Positions 36,700 to 48,154 of a stretch of DNA of 64,000 bases are shown piece after piece. The stretch spans positions 9,741,979 through 9,805,978 of the forward strand of contig CAJINV010000003.1 in assembly GCA_905178155.1 (NCBI GenBank). The letters run 5' to 3'. Below the pieces are notes generated by a model, which saw only the letters and a program-made list of their open reading frames with translations, ran no database searches and was not told where the DNA came from. The translations under genes were made by a program, and so were the position numbers. Every line of letters starts with the position of its first letter. Positions within the stretch are counted from its first letter, which is position 1. The stretch is from Amoebophrya sp. A120 (lineage: Eukaryota > Sar > Dinophyceae > Syndiniales > Amoebophryaceae).

Positions 36700-37350
36700 T
36701 CCGCAATTTAAAGCCAAAAAGTAAAAACAAAAAACAAAAGCTCAGAAGGAAAAGCTAAAAGCTAAAAAGTAAAAGCTAAAAAATGAAAATTGCAAGAAAG
36801 AGAAAAGCAAAGCGTGCAGCAGAACGCCAGCGGCAGAATTTGAAAAACTTAAACTTTTGAATTGCTCAAGCAACAGCAAAAGCAGGCAAGGCGGTGCAAG
36901 CTGGATAAAGAAAGCGTGTACGGCGCTGGCAGAAAATGCGACGCCTCAGGTTCAAAATCTTCAACAGCTGGCGCCCCAACCCGAGGCTCGACCAGCTGCT
37001 CGCCATCGGTTCGCTATATAGCGAACTGATGGCGGGCGCCCCACCCCGAGGTCCGACCCGGTCCCCGGGCACCTCAGCCCGAGGCTCGACCAGCTGCCCG
37101 CCATCAGCTTGTGCTATACCGAACTGATGGCGGGCACTCCACCCCGAGGTCCGACCAGGTCCCCGCCATCAGTTCGCTATATACCGAACTGATGGCGGGC
37201 ACTCCAACCCGAAGTCCGACCTGGCAGAAAGAACGAGATCAACTGAAACAGAGCAAGAGTTTTCGAAGTCCTGTTCTGGTTTTTTTTTTTGTTTTTCGAT
37301 CTAGCGGAATAACTTAATTTTTTTTCACACTTCTACAGGCGAAGCACACA
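36700..37350. repeat. Dispersed repeat of about 650 bp, copy with hairpin array
   Basis: From left to right: an A-rich start of AAAAGCTAAAAGT-type units, a middle with GCAAGGCGGTGCAAGCTGG and GACGCCTCAGGTTC, a hairpin array, and a right end with CTGTTCTGG, a T run, GATCTAGCGGAATAACTTAA and CACTTCTACAGGCGAAGCA. A second copy lies at 51730-52470. The right end looks like a splice acceptor on the plus strand. It ends just below the 3' end of the glycosyltransferase gene. Confidence 0.8.
37002..37199. repeat. Three successive long hairpins
   Basis: Three inverted repeats at 37002-37033, 37097-37134 and 37162-37199. The last has perfect 15-bp arms, CCCGCCATCAGTTCG and its complement, around CTATATAC. 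The first has GCCATCGGTTCGCTATA against TAGCGAACTGATGGC. They are joined by variants of CCCGAGGTCCGACC. All are absent from the other copy of the element. Confidence 0.9.
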
Positions 37351-37388
37351 TTGCTAGTTTTTTTGCATTGTTAGAGTCGTGTCTATCA

Positions 37389-40300
37389 TCACCATGCCCC
37401 TCCCTCGCTCTTTTGCCAGTCTGTCATGTAGCGAGCCCATCCGAAGACGAAAAGTCGCAACAGAAACACGTCAGTGAGAGCAACGGCCTCGGGTGTGTCA
37501 TAGGGTCCACGCAGCGGCGAGGCGCCCGGCGGCGGCTCCGAGAAGAGCGCCAGCTTTTCCGGGATGTTCAAGCGGCCCGGGGTTGCCTCAGGTACGCGGA
37601 GACAGAAGTCGTTCTGGTCCTGCTTCGACATGTACTTGCCGGACTCCAAAGCGTAGCCGCCCTGGTTTGCAAATTCTGTATAGAGAGCCTCGGAGTCCGC
37701 CAGGCTCGTATGTTTCTGCGCAACGCCGGCGGTCCACTTGAAGTGGAAGAGCACGACAAGAGTGGGGTGCGGCCGCACAAAAAAGACGCGAGGCCGGAGT
37801 TCGTTGGCTGGATGATCGGCAAAATTTTGCATCCACAAAGGAATGGTGCCGTCTCTTTCCGGATCTGGGTTAGTAAGTGCGTGCACGTCGCGCGAACCCT
37901 TCACCCAATGCGGCTGCTGTCCTAGTGTCGCGTGTCCTTGTACACCCTGGCTTCTGCGCTTTTCGTTGTGCATCTCGTCCTCCAGCAACTCGCGGGCAAA
38001 AAACTCGTCCTCCTCTTCGTAGTTCTGCAGGACAGCAGGAGCAGTTGACGTGTGTGTAGAGTGTCCTTTTTGTTGTGCTCTCCTGATCCCTTCCACGCTC
38101 CTCTCGTGTACACGCGCTTCACTCGAACGCTGCTGCTGGCTCTCGTCATAGAAGTCCGAGTTGTAAACGACCGGGTTGTCCGGTGTCGGCAGCAGCTGGA
38201 ACACCTCGTCTCCCAAATGTGCCTTCATCTTTTGGAAATCGCGGTCACTGCCGCCGGACTCGACGTACTGCAGTTCCTGCAACAGGTTCCGTGCGTGCCG
38301 ATGTGCCGGCCAGTGATCTTCCCAGTCGTCTACAACCTCGTCTACCTCCGCGTCCACGAGTCGTTCCTTGAGTTCTTCTTCTCTACTCGTCGCTTCGTGT
38401 ATAACTCCGGTAGAAAAAGACGACGAGCCAGCTTCTACTGTTGCGTTTTTGGTTCCACTCGACGACTCTACTATTTTTTTTCGTGCAACTTTTATTCTTG
38501 CTGTCTTCGCCTCTTTGCGTTTTTCGTACCCCACCCGCGGGAGTAAGATATTATGGGACCCGTGCACTTGGAGCTCCGGAAAAACCACGTAGTTCAGTTT
38601 CTCCTTGGAGAATGGTGCAACGCGGGGCGGATGTGTTGGACTGGTCATGGTGCTCCTGCTCTTGCTCCTCGTTATATTGTTCGGCTTAGCCAAGTCCACC
38701 TCAAACTGCCATGTCGCCGGCGGCAGATGGGGCAGGAAGTCTTCAGAGGTTTTGTCTAGGTTCACGCGCTTCGCCCACAGTTCCGGCAGATGCGCCAATG
38801 TCGGAAAGCCGCCAGCGAACACCCGCGCAAACACGTCGTGGCCCGCGGACCGTAGATGGCCGCGGAATAAAATCACCTTGAGCGGGTCCGCGTCCATTGT
38901 TAGTAATTGTAAGGCACAGTTAAGCGGAAATTGCTCCCAGAGTGACGGCCGCAGCAGCTTGGTGGCGGAACACGAGACCGGAAGCGTTGGCGCGACCATC
39001 GTGTGTAGAAACGTACCAGCCCCATAGTCAAGATTGCATTTGCAACGAACCCTGCTACATAAATCCAGAACAGAGGGCGTCCGCAGACAGCATGGCACAG
39101 GGCAGGCCGCCCCTCTTGGTGTGCATAGCCCCACAATCAACTGGCGCATCATCATCGTCAGGCGCGAGCGGCTCAGTACGCTTTTGATGGCGCACACCGA
39201 AAAATAAGGCACATCGTCGCCGTCTCGACTATGCGCGCAGATGCTGCGGCGCAGCGGCACAATACCCAGCAGCCTGCACCTTCCGCCACTATGCTCTCCC
39301 GCGATCATGGACACAGCCACGCAAGGGAGATAACTTGCGCGCAGCACAATGGCGCCGGATTCGAAGGAATGCCCCAAAGCGCCCCCACTGCTCCCAATAT
39401 GGTCGGGGCGGCGGAGCATTCACGGTAGGAGCGCGTCCCTTGGGGAGTACATATACACACAGACGCCACACAACACGCACGCACACAAGTGAGCCAGTAC
39501 ACGAAGGGCGCCCGGGTCTCCACAACAGACAAAAAAAAGTAGCGGGGCAGGCAAATGAAGCACGACGAAAGGCAGGGAAGGTATGCGCGTCCCGCAGAAT
39601 GCGAGGGCGACAACGATCGACTGCGCTGCGTGATGGTAGAAACGTGGCGCGCGCGCGCCTGTTCGAAGAAGCGCGCTGCTCGGAAGCGCGCTTGGGGCGA
39701 GACATGTCCCGGGGCACAGGGCGAAAAGGCGCACCGGGGGCGAGGGAGCGGCATGGCACTTGTGCCACTTCCAGCGGGCCGCTGCCCTCCAGATGGGCAC
39801 TCGTTTCCTGGCTGCCGGTTGGGGTGCACAAAGCCCCGGGGCTACCCAGCAGGGATAATTGTTGCGCCGTATTGCCAGTGGGAGCAATGAAAAACGCGGG
39901 CGCAGAGGCATTGTCGGCACCGCCCCGAACGGGGGTCCCGCGAAGTCCCGGGGGCCCCTTGCTCGGCGGCTGGGCCGCCTAGACAGCGTCTCGGAAAGGA
40001 CAAGAAGGGCCAGGCGCCTCCGTGCCCTGCCAAAAAGATATAAGCCGCGGGGTCTTGGGATTACTGGCTCACATGCAAAGCGCCAGACGCAGACGGGCGA
40101 CGGCCAAAAGGTAAAACCAGTGGTAGATGCCAAAACCAACGGCAAGCAAGGAAGGGGGTGCGACTGAGGCAAAGGGAAGGCCATTCGTTTGCTTTCTCTG
40201 CAGAAAGCACAACCAGGAACCACGAAGAAGTTTAAACGGGCCCGCTTCCAGTTGTTGGCTAGTTTGCAGAAAGAAAGGGGGCGCTTCGCTCCATCTCCCT

Positions 40301-42781
40301 CGCCGCGGTTGCGTCGTTCGGGCATGCGCCTCCGGACTTGCGCCGCGCGCTGCTCCTTCGGAAGGGCCGTCCCAGGCCAGGCTGGCCGGCCCGGCGCTAG
40401 CAGGCCAAGGCCGGCTCCCCCGGTGGAGCGCTCTCGCACGCACCTCCCCGCGCTTCGGGCGATGAACAGAGAACAGGGCGCCACCCTCCCCTCTAGGCAA
40501 GGAAAGAAAAACGACCGCGCGCGCGACTGACGTAGCTACCGAGCTGGCCGCCCAACTGCGTCTGCTTTGCCGCGCGGGCCTGCCTACTCCCCCGGCAAAG
40601 GAAGTGCGGCCAAGCGCCATCCAAGCCCGGCCCCGCGCGTGCCGGCAAGCGTGCGTGCCCCCCCCCCGCCCCGAGGTTGCAGCAAGCCCCGAATCAAGTG
40701 AGTCCGCCGGCTCGCCCCAGGATGGAAGGAAACCCAGCGGGCCTGCCAGGGACAAAACGCGGCCCGGCGCCAGGGGGGCACCCCGCCCGGCCCCCGGCCG
40801 GCTGCTGTCGTCTTCTAAACATCAAGGGCGCGGGGCTGTTCCCCCGAGAAATTCTGCGCGCGGGGGTAGTTGAAAACCACCCGGCCCGGGCCGTGGGGGT
40901 GTAGCAGGCAGCAAGGCCCGTCCGGCCTGGCCCCGGGGCCAAGTCCGCCCGGCCCTTCGAAGGCCGGGCGGGAGGCCACCCCTCCGGCTCCGGCCCAGAC
41001 GAATGCCGCTATGGCAGAGCGTTCGGAAGGGCCGAAACCCTTCCGGCCGAAGACCAGCGCCAAGTTCGTCCGGCCGGTCCGACGCCCTAGCGAGGGAGCC
41101 AGAGGCCAGCCGGCCCAAGCAAAGGAGGCAAAGCCAACAAAGGTTGTCCGCCCCCGCACCCGGCCCCGCCACCGGCCCATCGAACCCAGCCGATGGGGCG
41201 CCCAAAGCTAAGGTCGTCCGGCCCGACGGACCCCGGGCCCCGCTCGGCCTAGGAACGCAGCCCGACCACTGCTGAAAGAGGGGCAGGGGAGTCCGAGAAG
41301 GGAAGGGCCCGAAGAAACGGCCCCCCCCGCCGGGCCAAGCCCAAACCAAGGGCTGTCCGGCCGATCTCGAAACCAAGTCCGTCCGGCCCTGCCGGGTTGA
41401 AAGTGAAAGTCCTGCCAACCCGCCACAAGCCCACAATAAAAGTAACACGAACGGCCGGCCGGCCCAAGCCCAACCAACAAAAGCCGAACGCGGCCGTCCG
41501 GCCAGGGCCCAAGTCCGTGCCAGCCAAGGCCAGCTCGGCGGGCCCGGGACCAAGCTGGCCCCGCCGCGCGGGCGCAAAGCCAAGGCCGGCCCGCCGGAAT
41601 CGTCTCGGGCCGCTGCAAATCCGGCGCGCAACTCTTATCGCGGACCGCGGCACTTTCTTCAACACAAGAAAGCGCTGGCGGACTTCCTGCAGCTTTTCCT
41701 GTCGTCCTTCGGTATCGACTCTTACTGTTTTTGGTTTATCTCAACAAGATTTGCACGGATTATACTTGATTAACAACTCTGTCGCGCACACGCGGAGCTA
41801 CGGAAGGCTGAAAATCAAAATAGCATGACAAGGACAAACACAAATGATTAAAGATGGCAAATCCAGTCTGCTCCTCGTGGGGCTACGAATGGGGCACAGT
41901 CTGCACCGCGACTGCTGGAGCTGGACATGCAAATTATTTGCATGAGAAGTTACCAAGATCGTGCGGGTACGTTTTTTACATAAGGTAACGACGATAGGCT
42001 GTTCAAGATCCCCGTTGCGGCCGATCCTTTCCGCGAGAAGCGCGAACATCGCGTTTTCTCCGTTGGCCTCAAGGTCGTCCACCAGGGCAACGAGTGGCGT
42101 CGGGCGTTTCGGGTAGAGCTTCATGCCAGGAAACATCGCAAATTCGTCGCCGTCAGCCTGCAGAACCCAGTCCTGCGGCTGCACGCCTACTTCGTTCAGG
42201 ATGTAGAAGCGGTCGAACACCATTTTCTTCACTGAATAAGGCTCCAAGTCGACAAAGACATTGTCGCAGATGCCGGTTGTTCTACTAGTTTTCCTCTGCG
42301 ACGCCTGTTTATTGATTTTTTTCCCTGAGCCAGTGATGACATCATCATGCGGCACATGCGCACTATCACGCGGATACGCTTCTCCTTCTCCTTCACCTCG
42401 TTCCGTGTCGTCATAGTACCCGTGGGGCCCGCACAAAGCCTGGTCCGCGAACTTCTTGGCCCGACCCACAGTGGGCGAAAACAGCAAAACGATGAAATAA
42501 CGCGGATCCATCCCAAGTCGTTTCTGGTGGTGCTCCACCCAGTAACTCACCGTCGCGCGTGTCGAATTGCTGTTCATACCCCACCCCGTAAGGGCCCAGA
42601 TTCGTCGCTCGTAGGAGCGCCGCGGAGAATTGGAGCCCTGTGTAGAACAGCTTGCCTGGATTGGCATTGGAGGGGTGTACTCGCGCGCAGAAACGGACGA
42701 CTGTAGCAACGAAACACAAACAACATGTAACAGCGGCAACATCACAAACGAAAACAATGCCGACGCTTTTGTTCGAGACAT
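37389..42781 (-). CDS. Secretory-pathway glycosyltransferase-like protein, two exons
   Basis: Exon 1 starts at 42781 with MSRTKASALFSFVMLPLLHV, a signal peptide or signal anchor, and ends near 41954 (donor GTAACT) or a little earlier. It contains DRFYILNEVGV, the metal-binding DxD-type motif in WVLQADGDEFAMFPG, and ALLAERIGRNG. Exon 2 (about 38957-37389) resumes in phase 0 with SLWEQFPLNC, KVILFRGHLRSAGH and, much later, LVVLFHFKWTAG, the order seen in GT2-like/DUF23-type glycosyltransferases. Between the last two blocks sits an insertion of roughly 250 residues, rich in Ser, Glu, Asp and Gln. The C terminus has a hydrophobic run (LTDVFLLRLFVFGWARYM) before a triple stop TGATGATAG. An upstream Met at 42883 is possible but would bury the signal peptide. 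Likely a Golgi or ER enzyme; substrate unknown. The intron of about 3 kb is GC-rich. The exon 1/exon 2 border is uncertain by some tens of bases. Confidence 0.72.
40800..41640. repeat. GC-rich degenerate CCGGCC/GTCCGGCC tract in the glycosyltransferase intron
   Basis: Dozens of imperfect GTCCGGCCC, GGCCGGCC and CCAAGTCCGTCCGGCC units. The minus strand is open for 269 codons and overlapping frames are open too, as expected in such composition. It separates the two coding exons. Confidence 0.7.
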
Positions 42782-42889
42782 GAGCCGCTTCGTGTGATCT
42801 AGGGGCCGCTCGCCCTTTTCCGTCGTGCTGCACGGCTCCTGGAGAAACGACAGCCGGCAAGCTCTACGCCGGGAAACAGCCAAGGAGTT

Positions 42890-45700
42890 GACGCACTACA
42901 ATTTTACGAAGGAGCGCGCATCCCAAACAAGACAGAATGACAGAAACTTACTCTGCGGAAAAACAGTCCCGCCCTTACTTGGTATTTCGCGCCTAGCATA
43001 TCTATCAATAGCGAAATGAGTTTCAGTGCTGCCAGCTAACGGGGGCGACACCGCCGTAGGGGCAACGACGCGCGCCGGACACGTGTTGTCATTTCTCCCG
43101 TTTTTCCTCCCTAACAAGAAGCGGCCCCCCGCATGGGCAGGGGTGCGCGGAAAAACAGCAACTAAAAGGTCGGAAGGAAAAAAAAAAAGAAAGAAGTCAA
43201 TGTGTGTGCCGGCGCGCGTGCTCGCCGCGACCCAAGGTCGCTGCAAGCTGGTGCCGTGGCCGCAGCTGTTGTGTGCTCGCTGGTCTCGCGTCGCCCAATC
43301 ACCCAAAGCTGTGACAGCTAAGCCCGCGCACATGTAGTCGCGACCAATGCCAGCAGTGGTGAAATATCTTTCTGACAAGTGTCTTCAATAGAATACATCA
43401 CAAGAACCGTGTCAAGGTTCAACAACATCCATGCGGGAACCCGAGATGGGGCTGCCTGGCAAGATTCAAATAAATTTGATGTCGCGGACACAAATTGCCT
43501 ATGTGCGAAGTTTCGTCTGTGAGGTCTTGTGAGGTTGCTCATTTGCGTTCGTGCGCGAAGGTGGAAGCGCGTCAGCTCACCTCTTTGCTTTAGTGCTATT
43601 TCAAGAAAAATCACTCTGGCTGCGGGACGCTGAAAAAGTCAGCTCGTAGAGGTATGGCGCCATTGCTAGTGCTGCTGACAAAGGTAAAGCCTTAGCCTGT
43701 GACTTCTTATTCCTGTGCGCGTAATAAAAAATATGCTTCTCGTTATTCTCGAATTCGACCACATCCACAGCCAAAATTTTTGCAGTAAAGTGAGACCCAC
43801 ACGTCCAGCAACGCCGACCACCACCACACACGAAAACCAAGCTGCGCCCACACCCTCCACTAATACTAGACACGTACTATAACCGGCAACAATACGACGA
43901 AAACCAATGGGGGCAGTCGACAAGAGTCGGCATTTCCAAAACGCGCAATGCGTGTGGACGCGTAACGCGCCACACGTGACGCCTTCGCGCCATGCATCGC
44001 ATACGACGGGCGCCGTGTCGCGTAGTACACGCGCGCAACGAGTGCGGAGAGGCCGGGCCGGCGCGATGCGGCGCGGGGTGCGGCCGGTAGCTGCTACGCA
44101 CTGGGCGGGGCACCGGGTGGCCGGGGGGGCCGCAGCTTCCACCTGCGGACGGCCGGAAAGTCAGGGCTTCTCTGCGCGGCGAGCAAAGGGGGCGCGCACT
44201 TTCTTGCAGCCAGGCCGTAAGCAACCGGGCGCCCGCTGCCAGCGGCGTCTGGCACGCGACCGGACGCGGGGCTGGCAAGACTGCTGGCAGACCTTCGACA
44301 ACGGGCGGGGAGGGCGGCTAACTAAGGTACGTGGGGCCACGCCCTGGCGCGCCGTGTGTTTGCAGCAGAAACGGCGCGCCACGGTGCGCGCCTGCGTTGT
44401 CTGCAAAGCCAGCGCTTGCGCTCGCTTCTAGGCGGGCGCGGAGTTGCTTAGTTACTGCAGCATACCAATAATAGCCGCGCCCGCGGGGGTAGTGAGATCA
44501 CAGCGGCTTTTTTGACTGTCCGCCCCCAATAAAGCGTTGCCTTGCATGGTGTCGGGGGCGGTACATATCACGGCCACAAGCCGCCCGCTTCCTGTCTGCA
44601 AAGTCCGAAGGCCCTCCCCGCATGCCATGGCCCCGCTAGGGCCTCCACGAGGGTCGGCCCCTTGGGCGCCCCAAATCAGGCCCATAGCATGCGGATTGGC
44701 TTGCTGCTTTCGGCGGCATCTGCGTTCTTTGGTTTTTTTGTGGCAAAGTCGCATCCCTGCTGCCTCCAGAGAAGCAACGCTTTCTCGCATGCATGGCCAC
44801 CCCAGGGCCCTCCCCAAGCCCCGCCCCATTGGCCCCCAAAATCGGGCCCAGACCATGCGGGTTTGCTTTCAGCTTTTGGCGAGCTTTCCGCTGTTTGTTT
44901 TTTTTTGTTGAAAAGTGGCACCTTTTGGCTTGCTGCCCGCCTTCAAAATGCCCGATTTTGGTGGCCGGCTTTGCGACCTCGAAAAGTGGGCCAAAATGAG
45001 GCCCATAGCATGCGGATTCGCGGTTTTCGTATATATTGCGGTTTTTTTTCGGCGCTCCTTTCTGGGCGCCCCAAACCGCCAGAAACCAAGGCGGTGGGAC
45101 CCTCAGAAGGGCGCCACCTTTGCCGGCTCCTCTGCGTCGTTTTACCAAGTGGCGACCGATAGAATCCTCTGGCGATTCGGTGCCGACACAGCCAAAGCGG
45201 CTCGATAATTGGAAAGTTTTTATGTCACAAAACTCTTCCGGCTGCTTGAAAACTGCCGCTCGTTTTGCGTGAACCATGGCAAAAAAGCCGCTAGAATAGA
45301 ACGTTCGTGGCCTCACTACATACAAACCTAAGTCATAATTTCTTACGCTAGGGACCCGCTGAACTTCTCCGCTAACCCCATGGGGCGGCTCTCTAGCTCG
45401 GCGGGCATGGGTGCAGCGCTTACAAACTCCTGCGGCTTGAGCCAGGTTTTTTTTTTGCCCAAGTTCATGACGAACTTCTTTTTCTCGTGCGGCGGCGGGC
45501 GGCGGCGGCGCTGGCCTCTTACCAGAATCAATAGCGGGAGTGTGGCGTACAATGAATAACAATAAAAATAATAGGCATCCTGTACACTTTCTTAAACATC
45601 AAAAACCTTGCCGGGTTTTGGGACTTTCGCTCCTTCTGACACGCACGCTCTGGGGACGAATCATTCTTTTCTTAAACTTCAAGCTAGCCCAGTATTCTTG
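42890..45700. other. Between genes: no confident gene
   Basis: Two minus-strand stretches near 43320-43870 look somewhat protein-like in competing frames, one with a chromo-barrel-like pattern and one hydrophobic, but no exon chain can be fixed. The remainder is the GC-rich repeat family at 44460-45180. Confidence 0.4.
44460..45180. repeat. Dispersed GC-rich repeat family, copy 1, with internal repeats
   Basis: Shared landmarks with 55915-56500 are GGGGGTAGTG, a T run, ATATCACGGCCACAAG, TTCCTG, GCCATGGCCCCGC, TCGGGCGCCCCAAATC and CATAGCATGCGGAT. Within this copy the block around GGGCGCCCCAAATC..CATGCGGATT recurs three times at about 160-bp spacing. All long ORFs here lie on both strands and are not genes. 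Confidence 0.8.
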
Positions 45701-45712
45701 CAGTGTCGGATA

Positions 45713-45723
45713 AGTAGTTTTAT
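45713..45723 (-). promoter_or_regulatory. AATAAA directly after the stop codon of the two-exon membrane protein gene
   Basis: On the minus strand the stop codon TAG is followed by AATAAAACTAC. This is the classical animal-type polyadenylation hexamer, but dinoflagellate genes are not known to depend on it, so it may be chance. Confidence 0.3.
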
Positions 45724-45724
45724 T

Positions 45725-47213
45725 CTAGAACGCAACGACTTCTGCAGTATTGTTCTTGTCTTCGTCCACTGGATAAAAGCCCTTCTCTCCTTCCTTACCG
45801 GTATCCCACATACGGGATGACGCTTCGGACTCCGTGTCGGCGTATACGTGTTTCGTTCGAAAGAAGGGTAGTTCAAAGATCCCACCCTCCCCAAACAAGA
45901 ATTTGAGCACAATGAGCCCCAAAAGCCCACCGGCGCCGTACTTCGCGTAGTCTTGCGTGGTCATGCTGGACTCCGCCTCCTCCTCGGCGGTGCTGGCCTG
46001 CTGCGGCGCTTCTGTGGTCACATTACTGCTATTTGTCTTGTTCGCGACACGCTCTCCATCCACGACATCGTGGCCCAGTTGTCGCTCTTGCGATGAGAAC
46101 AGCGCTCTTACATTCGTTTGTGCGATTCCATGCTGCGCGTTTTCGCGTGCAGTCGTCTCTTCTCCTCTCGAAGGCGGTACTCGCCGCATAATCTTGGCCC
46201 GCCCCTGTTGTTGCGACGTGCTTGCTCTTTGCCAACCGCCACGGGTGCTAGTACTACCCTCGTTCGCAGTTCGAAGATGTCGGTCCAGGTACGTGTGCGA
46301 ATGTTCGAGATTAGAAGGTTGTCGTTCTGTTTCATCAGTACGTTGTTGAGGCGTTCCACGGTATCGTGGGTCGTGCTTGCCTCTCAGCACGTTCGATCGC
46401 ATTTGCAGCGCTTCCGTTTGCTTTCCGCCCTTACCACCACTCACGTGCCTCGTTTTCGTTTTCATCTCATTGAAGTTGGCATCTCGGACGGCACTTGCAC
46501 TAGAAACAACTTCACTGCGATCCTTGTTCTTGTACCTCTTCCAGTCATCCGATGTCATTCTAGTGCGCTCTTCTGCGCCACTGTGCTGTCTTGTTCTGCT
46601 TGCCACGCGAGGACCCCAGGTTGTCAACAACGCCCCCATGTTTGGACTTTTCTGTCCGAAGTAGGCGGCAGACGTCCCAATTTCTTCACTACCATTGTGC
46701 TGCTGGTCTGTCGCTTCGGCTGTGGCTCCGTCAGAGTGCAGCTCCACTTTCGACGCCGCCGGCTTGCCTGACGTTTTGTTGGCTACCGGGAGAGAGTGAC
46801 GACGTGAAGCGATAACTTTCCCAACGAATAAAGGAAAAATTGCGCATAAACAACCGCACATTGTTAGGTAGTAACCCAAAGCGACAAGAATGTTCTGTCA
46901 GGACACAAAACGAATTGCCCTTGACATTCAATTCTGCTCTCCTCTCAACAACATCTGCTACTAAAATGAAGTGCTTGCGAAGAGTCTATACCCTTCTCCG
47001 GCAAAACGTGAACATGCTTCCTATTGTGCTGTCCATAGTATGAGTATTCAGAAGTGAACAGCTTTCTTGCCCGCAGTCAGGGGGCCGGGGTTTCGCTGGC
47101 TTTCGACGCAGTCGCATAACTTCAGCTGCGTCGCTATCATGTTGATACGAACTGCTTTTGAGAATTGTCCCTCGACCACGAAAACTTAGCGCTTCTTCGA
47201 AATCCGTACTCAT
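45725..47213 (-). CDS. Two-segment membrane protein of unknown family, complete two-exon gene
   Basis: Exon 1 (47213-46992) starts at MSTDFEEALSFRGRG and ends FCRRR before donor GTATAG. A 97-bp intron ends TGTCCTGACAG. Exon 2 (46894-45725) continues in phase 0 with NILVALGYYLTMCGCLCAIF, a membrane segment followed by ASRR. Then come about 270 polar residues rich in Thr, Ser, Gln, Arg and Glu, with several N-glycosylation sequons near the end (NKTNSSN), then a second segment (AGGLLGLIVLKFLF) and a tail of about 60 residues ending EVVAF. The total is about 460 residues. Both ends can be defined: pyrimidine-rich sequence ending in AG precedes the start, as expected for a trans-splice site, and AATAAA begins one base after the stop codon TAG. 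I recognise no family. The long polar middle between two membrane anchors suggests a loop in the lumen or outside the cell. Function unknown. Confidence 0.78.
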
Positions 47214-47244
47214 TATGTAAACTTTAGAGACTGTGCAAAAACTG

Positions 47245-47325
47245 GACCCCCTTTCGACGTGTCGATAGGGGGGGTCAGCGGCCTGCTGGCGACTTACCTC
47301 CCCCCTCCCCCCCCCTTTCGACAAG
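47245..47325. repeat. Perfect-stem hairpin GACCCCCTTTCGAC, with half copy
   Basis: GACCCCCTTTCGAC pairs with GTCGATAGGGGGGGTC around a 2-nt centre (47245-47276). A half copy CCCCCCCCTTTCGACAAG follows at 47308. The same hairpin occurs at 48889-48914. Confidence 0.8.
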
Positions 47326-47354
47326 CGCGCCCGGGCTCTACAAGATGGGATGTG

Positions 47355-47735
47355 CGGGGCGCGCTACGCGCGCCCACTGGAGGCACTTCCCGGCCTTTCC
47401 TGCTTGGCCCGCGACCTACTTGCAAAAAATTTCGCGGGGCGGGCTGCGCGCGCCCGGTGCAGGTACATTGCCCACATCGCTGGCGAACTAGTTGAAAGAA
47501 TTCTACGAGCCACGCGCCGCCCGAGGTGCAGCTACGTGACACGCGTGCGCATTACACCGTTGCGAAAATTTCGCGGGGCGCGCTGCGCGCGCCCGCTGCG
47601 GGTCACTTGCTAGGAAAATCTCCACGGCTTCGCTTTTATTCATTTGCCAATGACTTCACTTTTATTCATTGCGCACCCGCTTCCGCGCTTGCCAGGGTGC
47701 TAAAATTTTGCGGGGCGCCCTGCGCCCGCCCGCTG
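47355..47735. repeat. Four spaced copies of a GC palindrome unit
   Basis: AAAATTTCGCGGGGCGCGCT followed by GCGCGCGCCCGCTG occurs at 47431, 47571 and, varied, at 47704; a shorter copy lies at 47355. Spacing is about 138 bp between the last three. The core GGGCGCGC..GCGCGCCC is palindromic. Confidence 0.85.
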
Positions 47736-48025
47736 TAGATAAATCCCCAGAAACTGCGCCGCGCTCTACCTTCTGCGTGTGCCAGGCAGTGGGTGCTATA
47801 CAACTTGAAGCGCCTCAGATGCAATTTGCGGACGGGCGAACAGTTCTGCTATTTTGGAAAGGGTTCCAACCAACGCAAAAACCAAAGTCCAAAACGACGC
47901 CGAGAGAGTGCTTGTTCCCCTAGTTAGTATGGAGACACGCGCTGGCGCTGAAGCTTCAGGATGTTGCTGTTGTTGGCTGAGTAAGGCGCAGCGATACCGA
48001 TACGCCCGGCCCGCACCTGCCCGCC

Positions 48026-48042
48026 AGCCATTTTGGCTCAAG
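48026..48042 (+). other. Dinoflagellate spliced-leader-like 17-mer (DinoSL relic)
   Basis: AGCCATTTTGGCTCAAG is identical to the 3' 17 nt of the conserved dinoflagellate spliced leader. The preceding bases are CCGCC instead of CCGT. It is followed by CTATC rather than a GT donor, so this copy is not a working SL RNA gene as it stands. It could be a trace of an mRNA copied back into the genome, or of a dead SL gene. No credible coding frame follows. Confidence 0.6.
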
Positions 48043-48125
48043 CTATCACATCGCGAACTGCTACAAAAAGCCCCTTTGCGCCCTTACTTAGCGAGGCTCA
48101 AAAGGCGGAAGGGTGCTGGACTTAG

Positions 48126-48154
48126 CAAGCCACGCCCCTGCACCTTGAGCCAAA
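48126..48154 (-). other. Third partial spliced-leader-like copy, inverted
   Basis: On the minus strand TTTGGCTCAAGGTG is followed, after a few bases, by GGCGTGGCTTGCTAAG, similar to the two plus-strand copies downstream of their leader parts. It is the most degenerate of the three. Confidence 0.3.

Noticed and set aside
39025-39136. Minus-strand hydrophobic stretch FWIYVAGFVANAILTMGL before a GTACGT donor
   Set aside because: It lies at the 3' end of the glycosyltransferase intron, in another frame, and has no upstream partner exon. A membrane helix is not expected there in this enzyme group.
40822-41631. 269-codon minus-strand ORF
   Set aside because: Gly/Pro/Arg/Trp-rich product of CCGGCC repeats; all neighbouring frames are open too.
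43601-43873. Chromo-barrel-like pattern AKILAVDVVEFENNEKH..YYAHRNKK
   Set aside because: The key DEWV-type end is missing, a competing frame is hydrophobic over the same bases, and no exon borders could be set.
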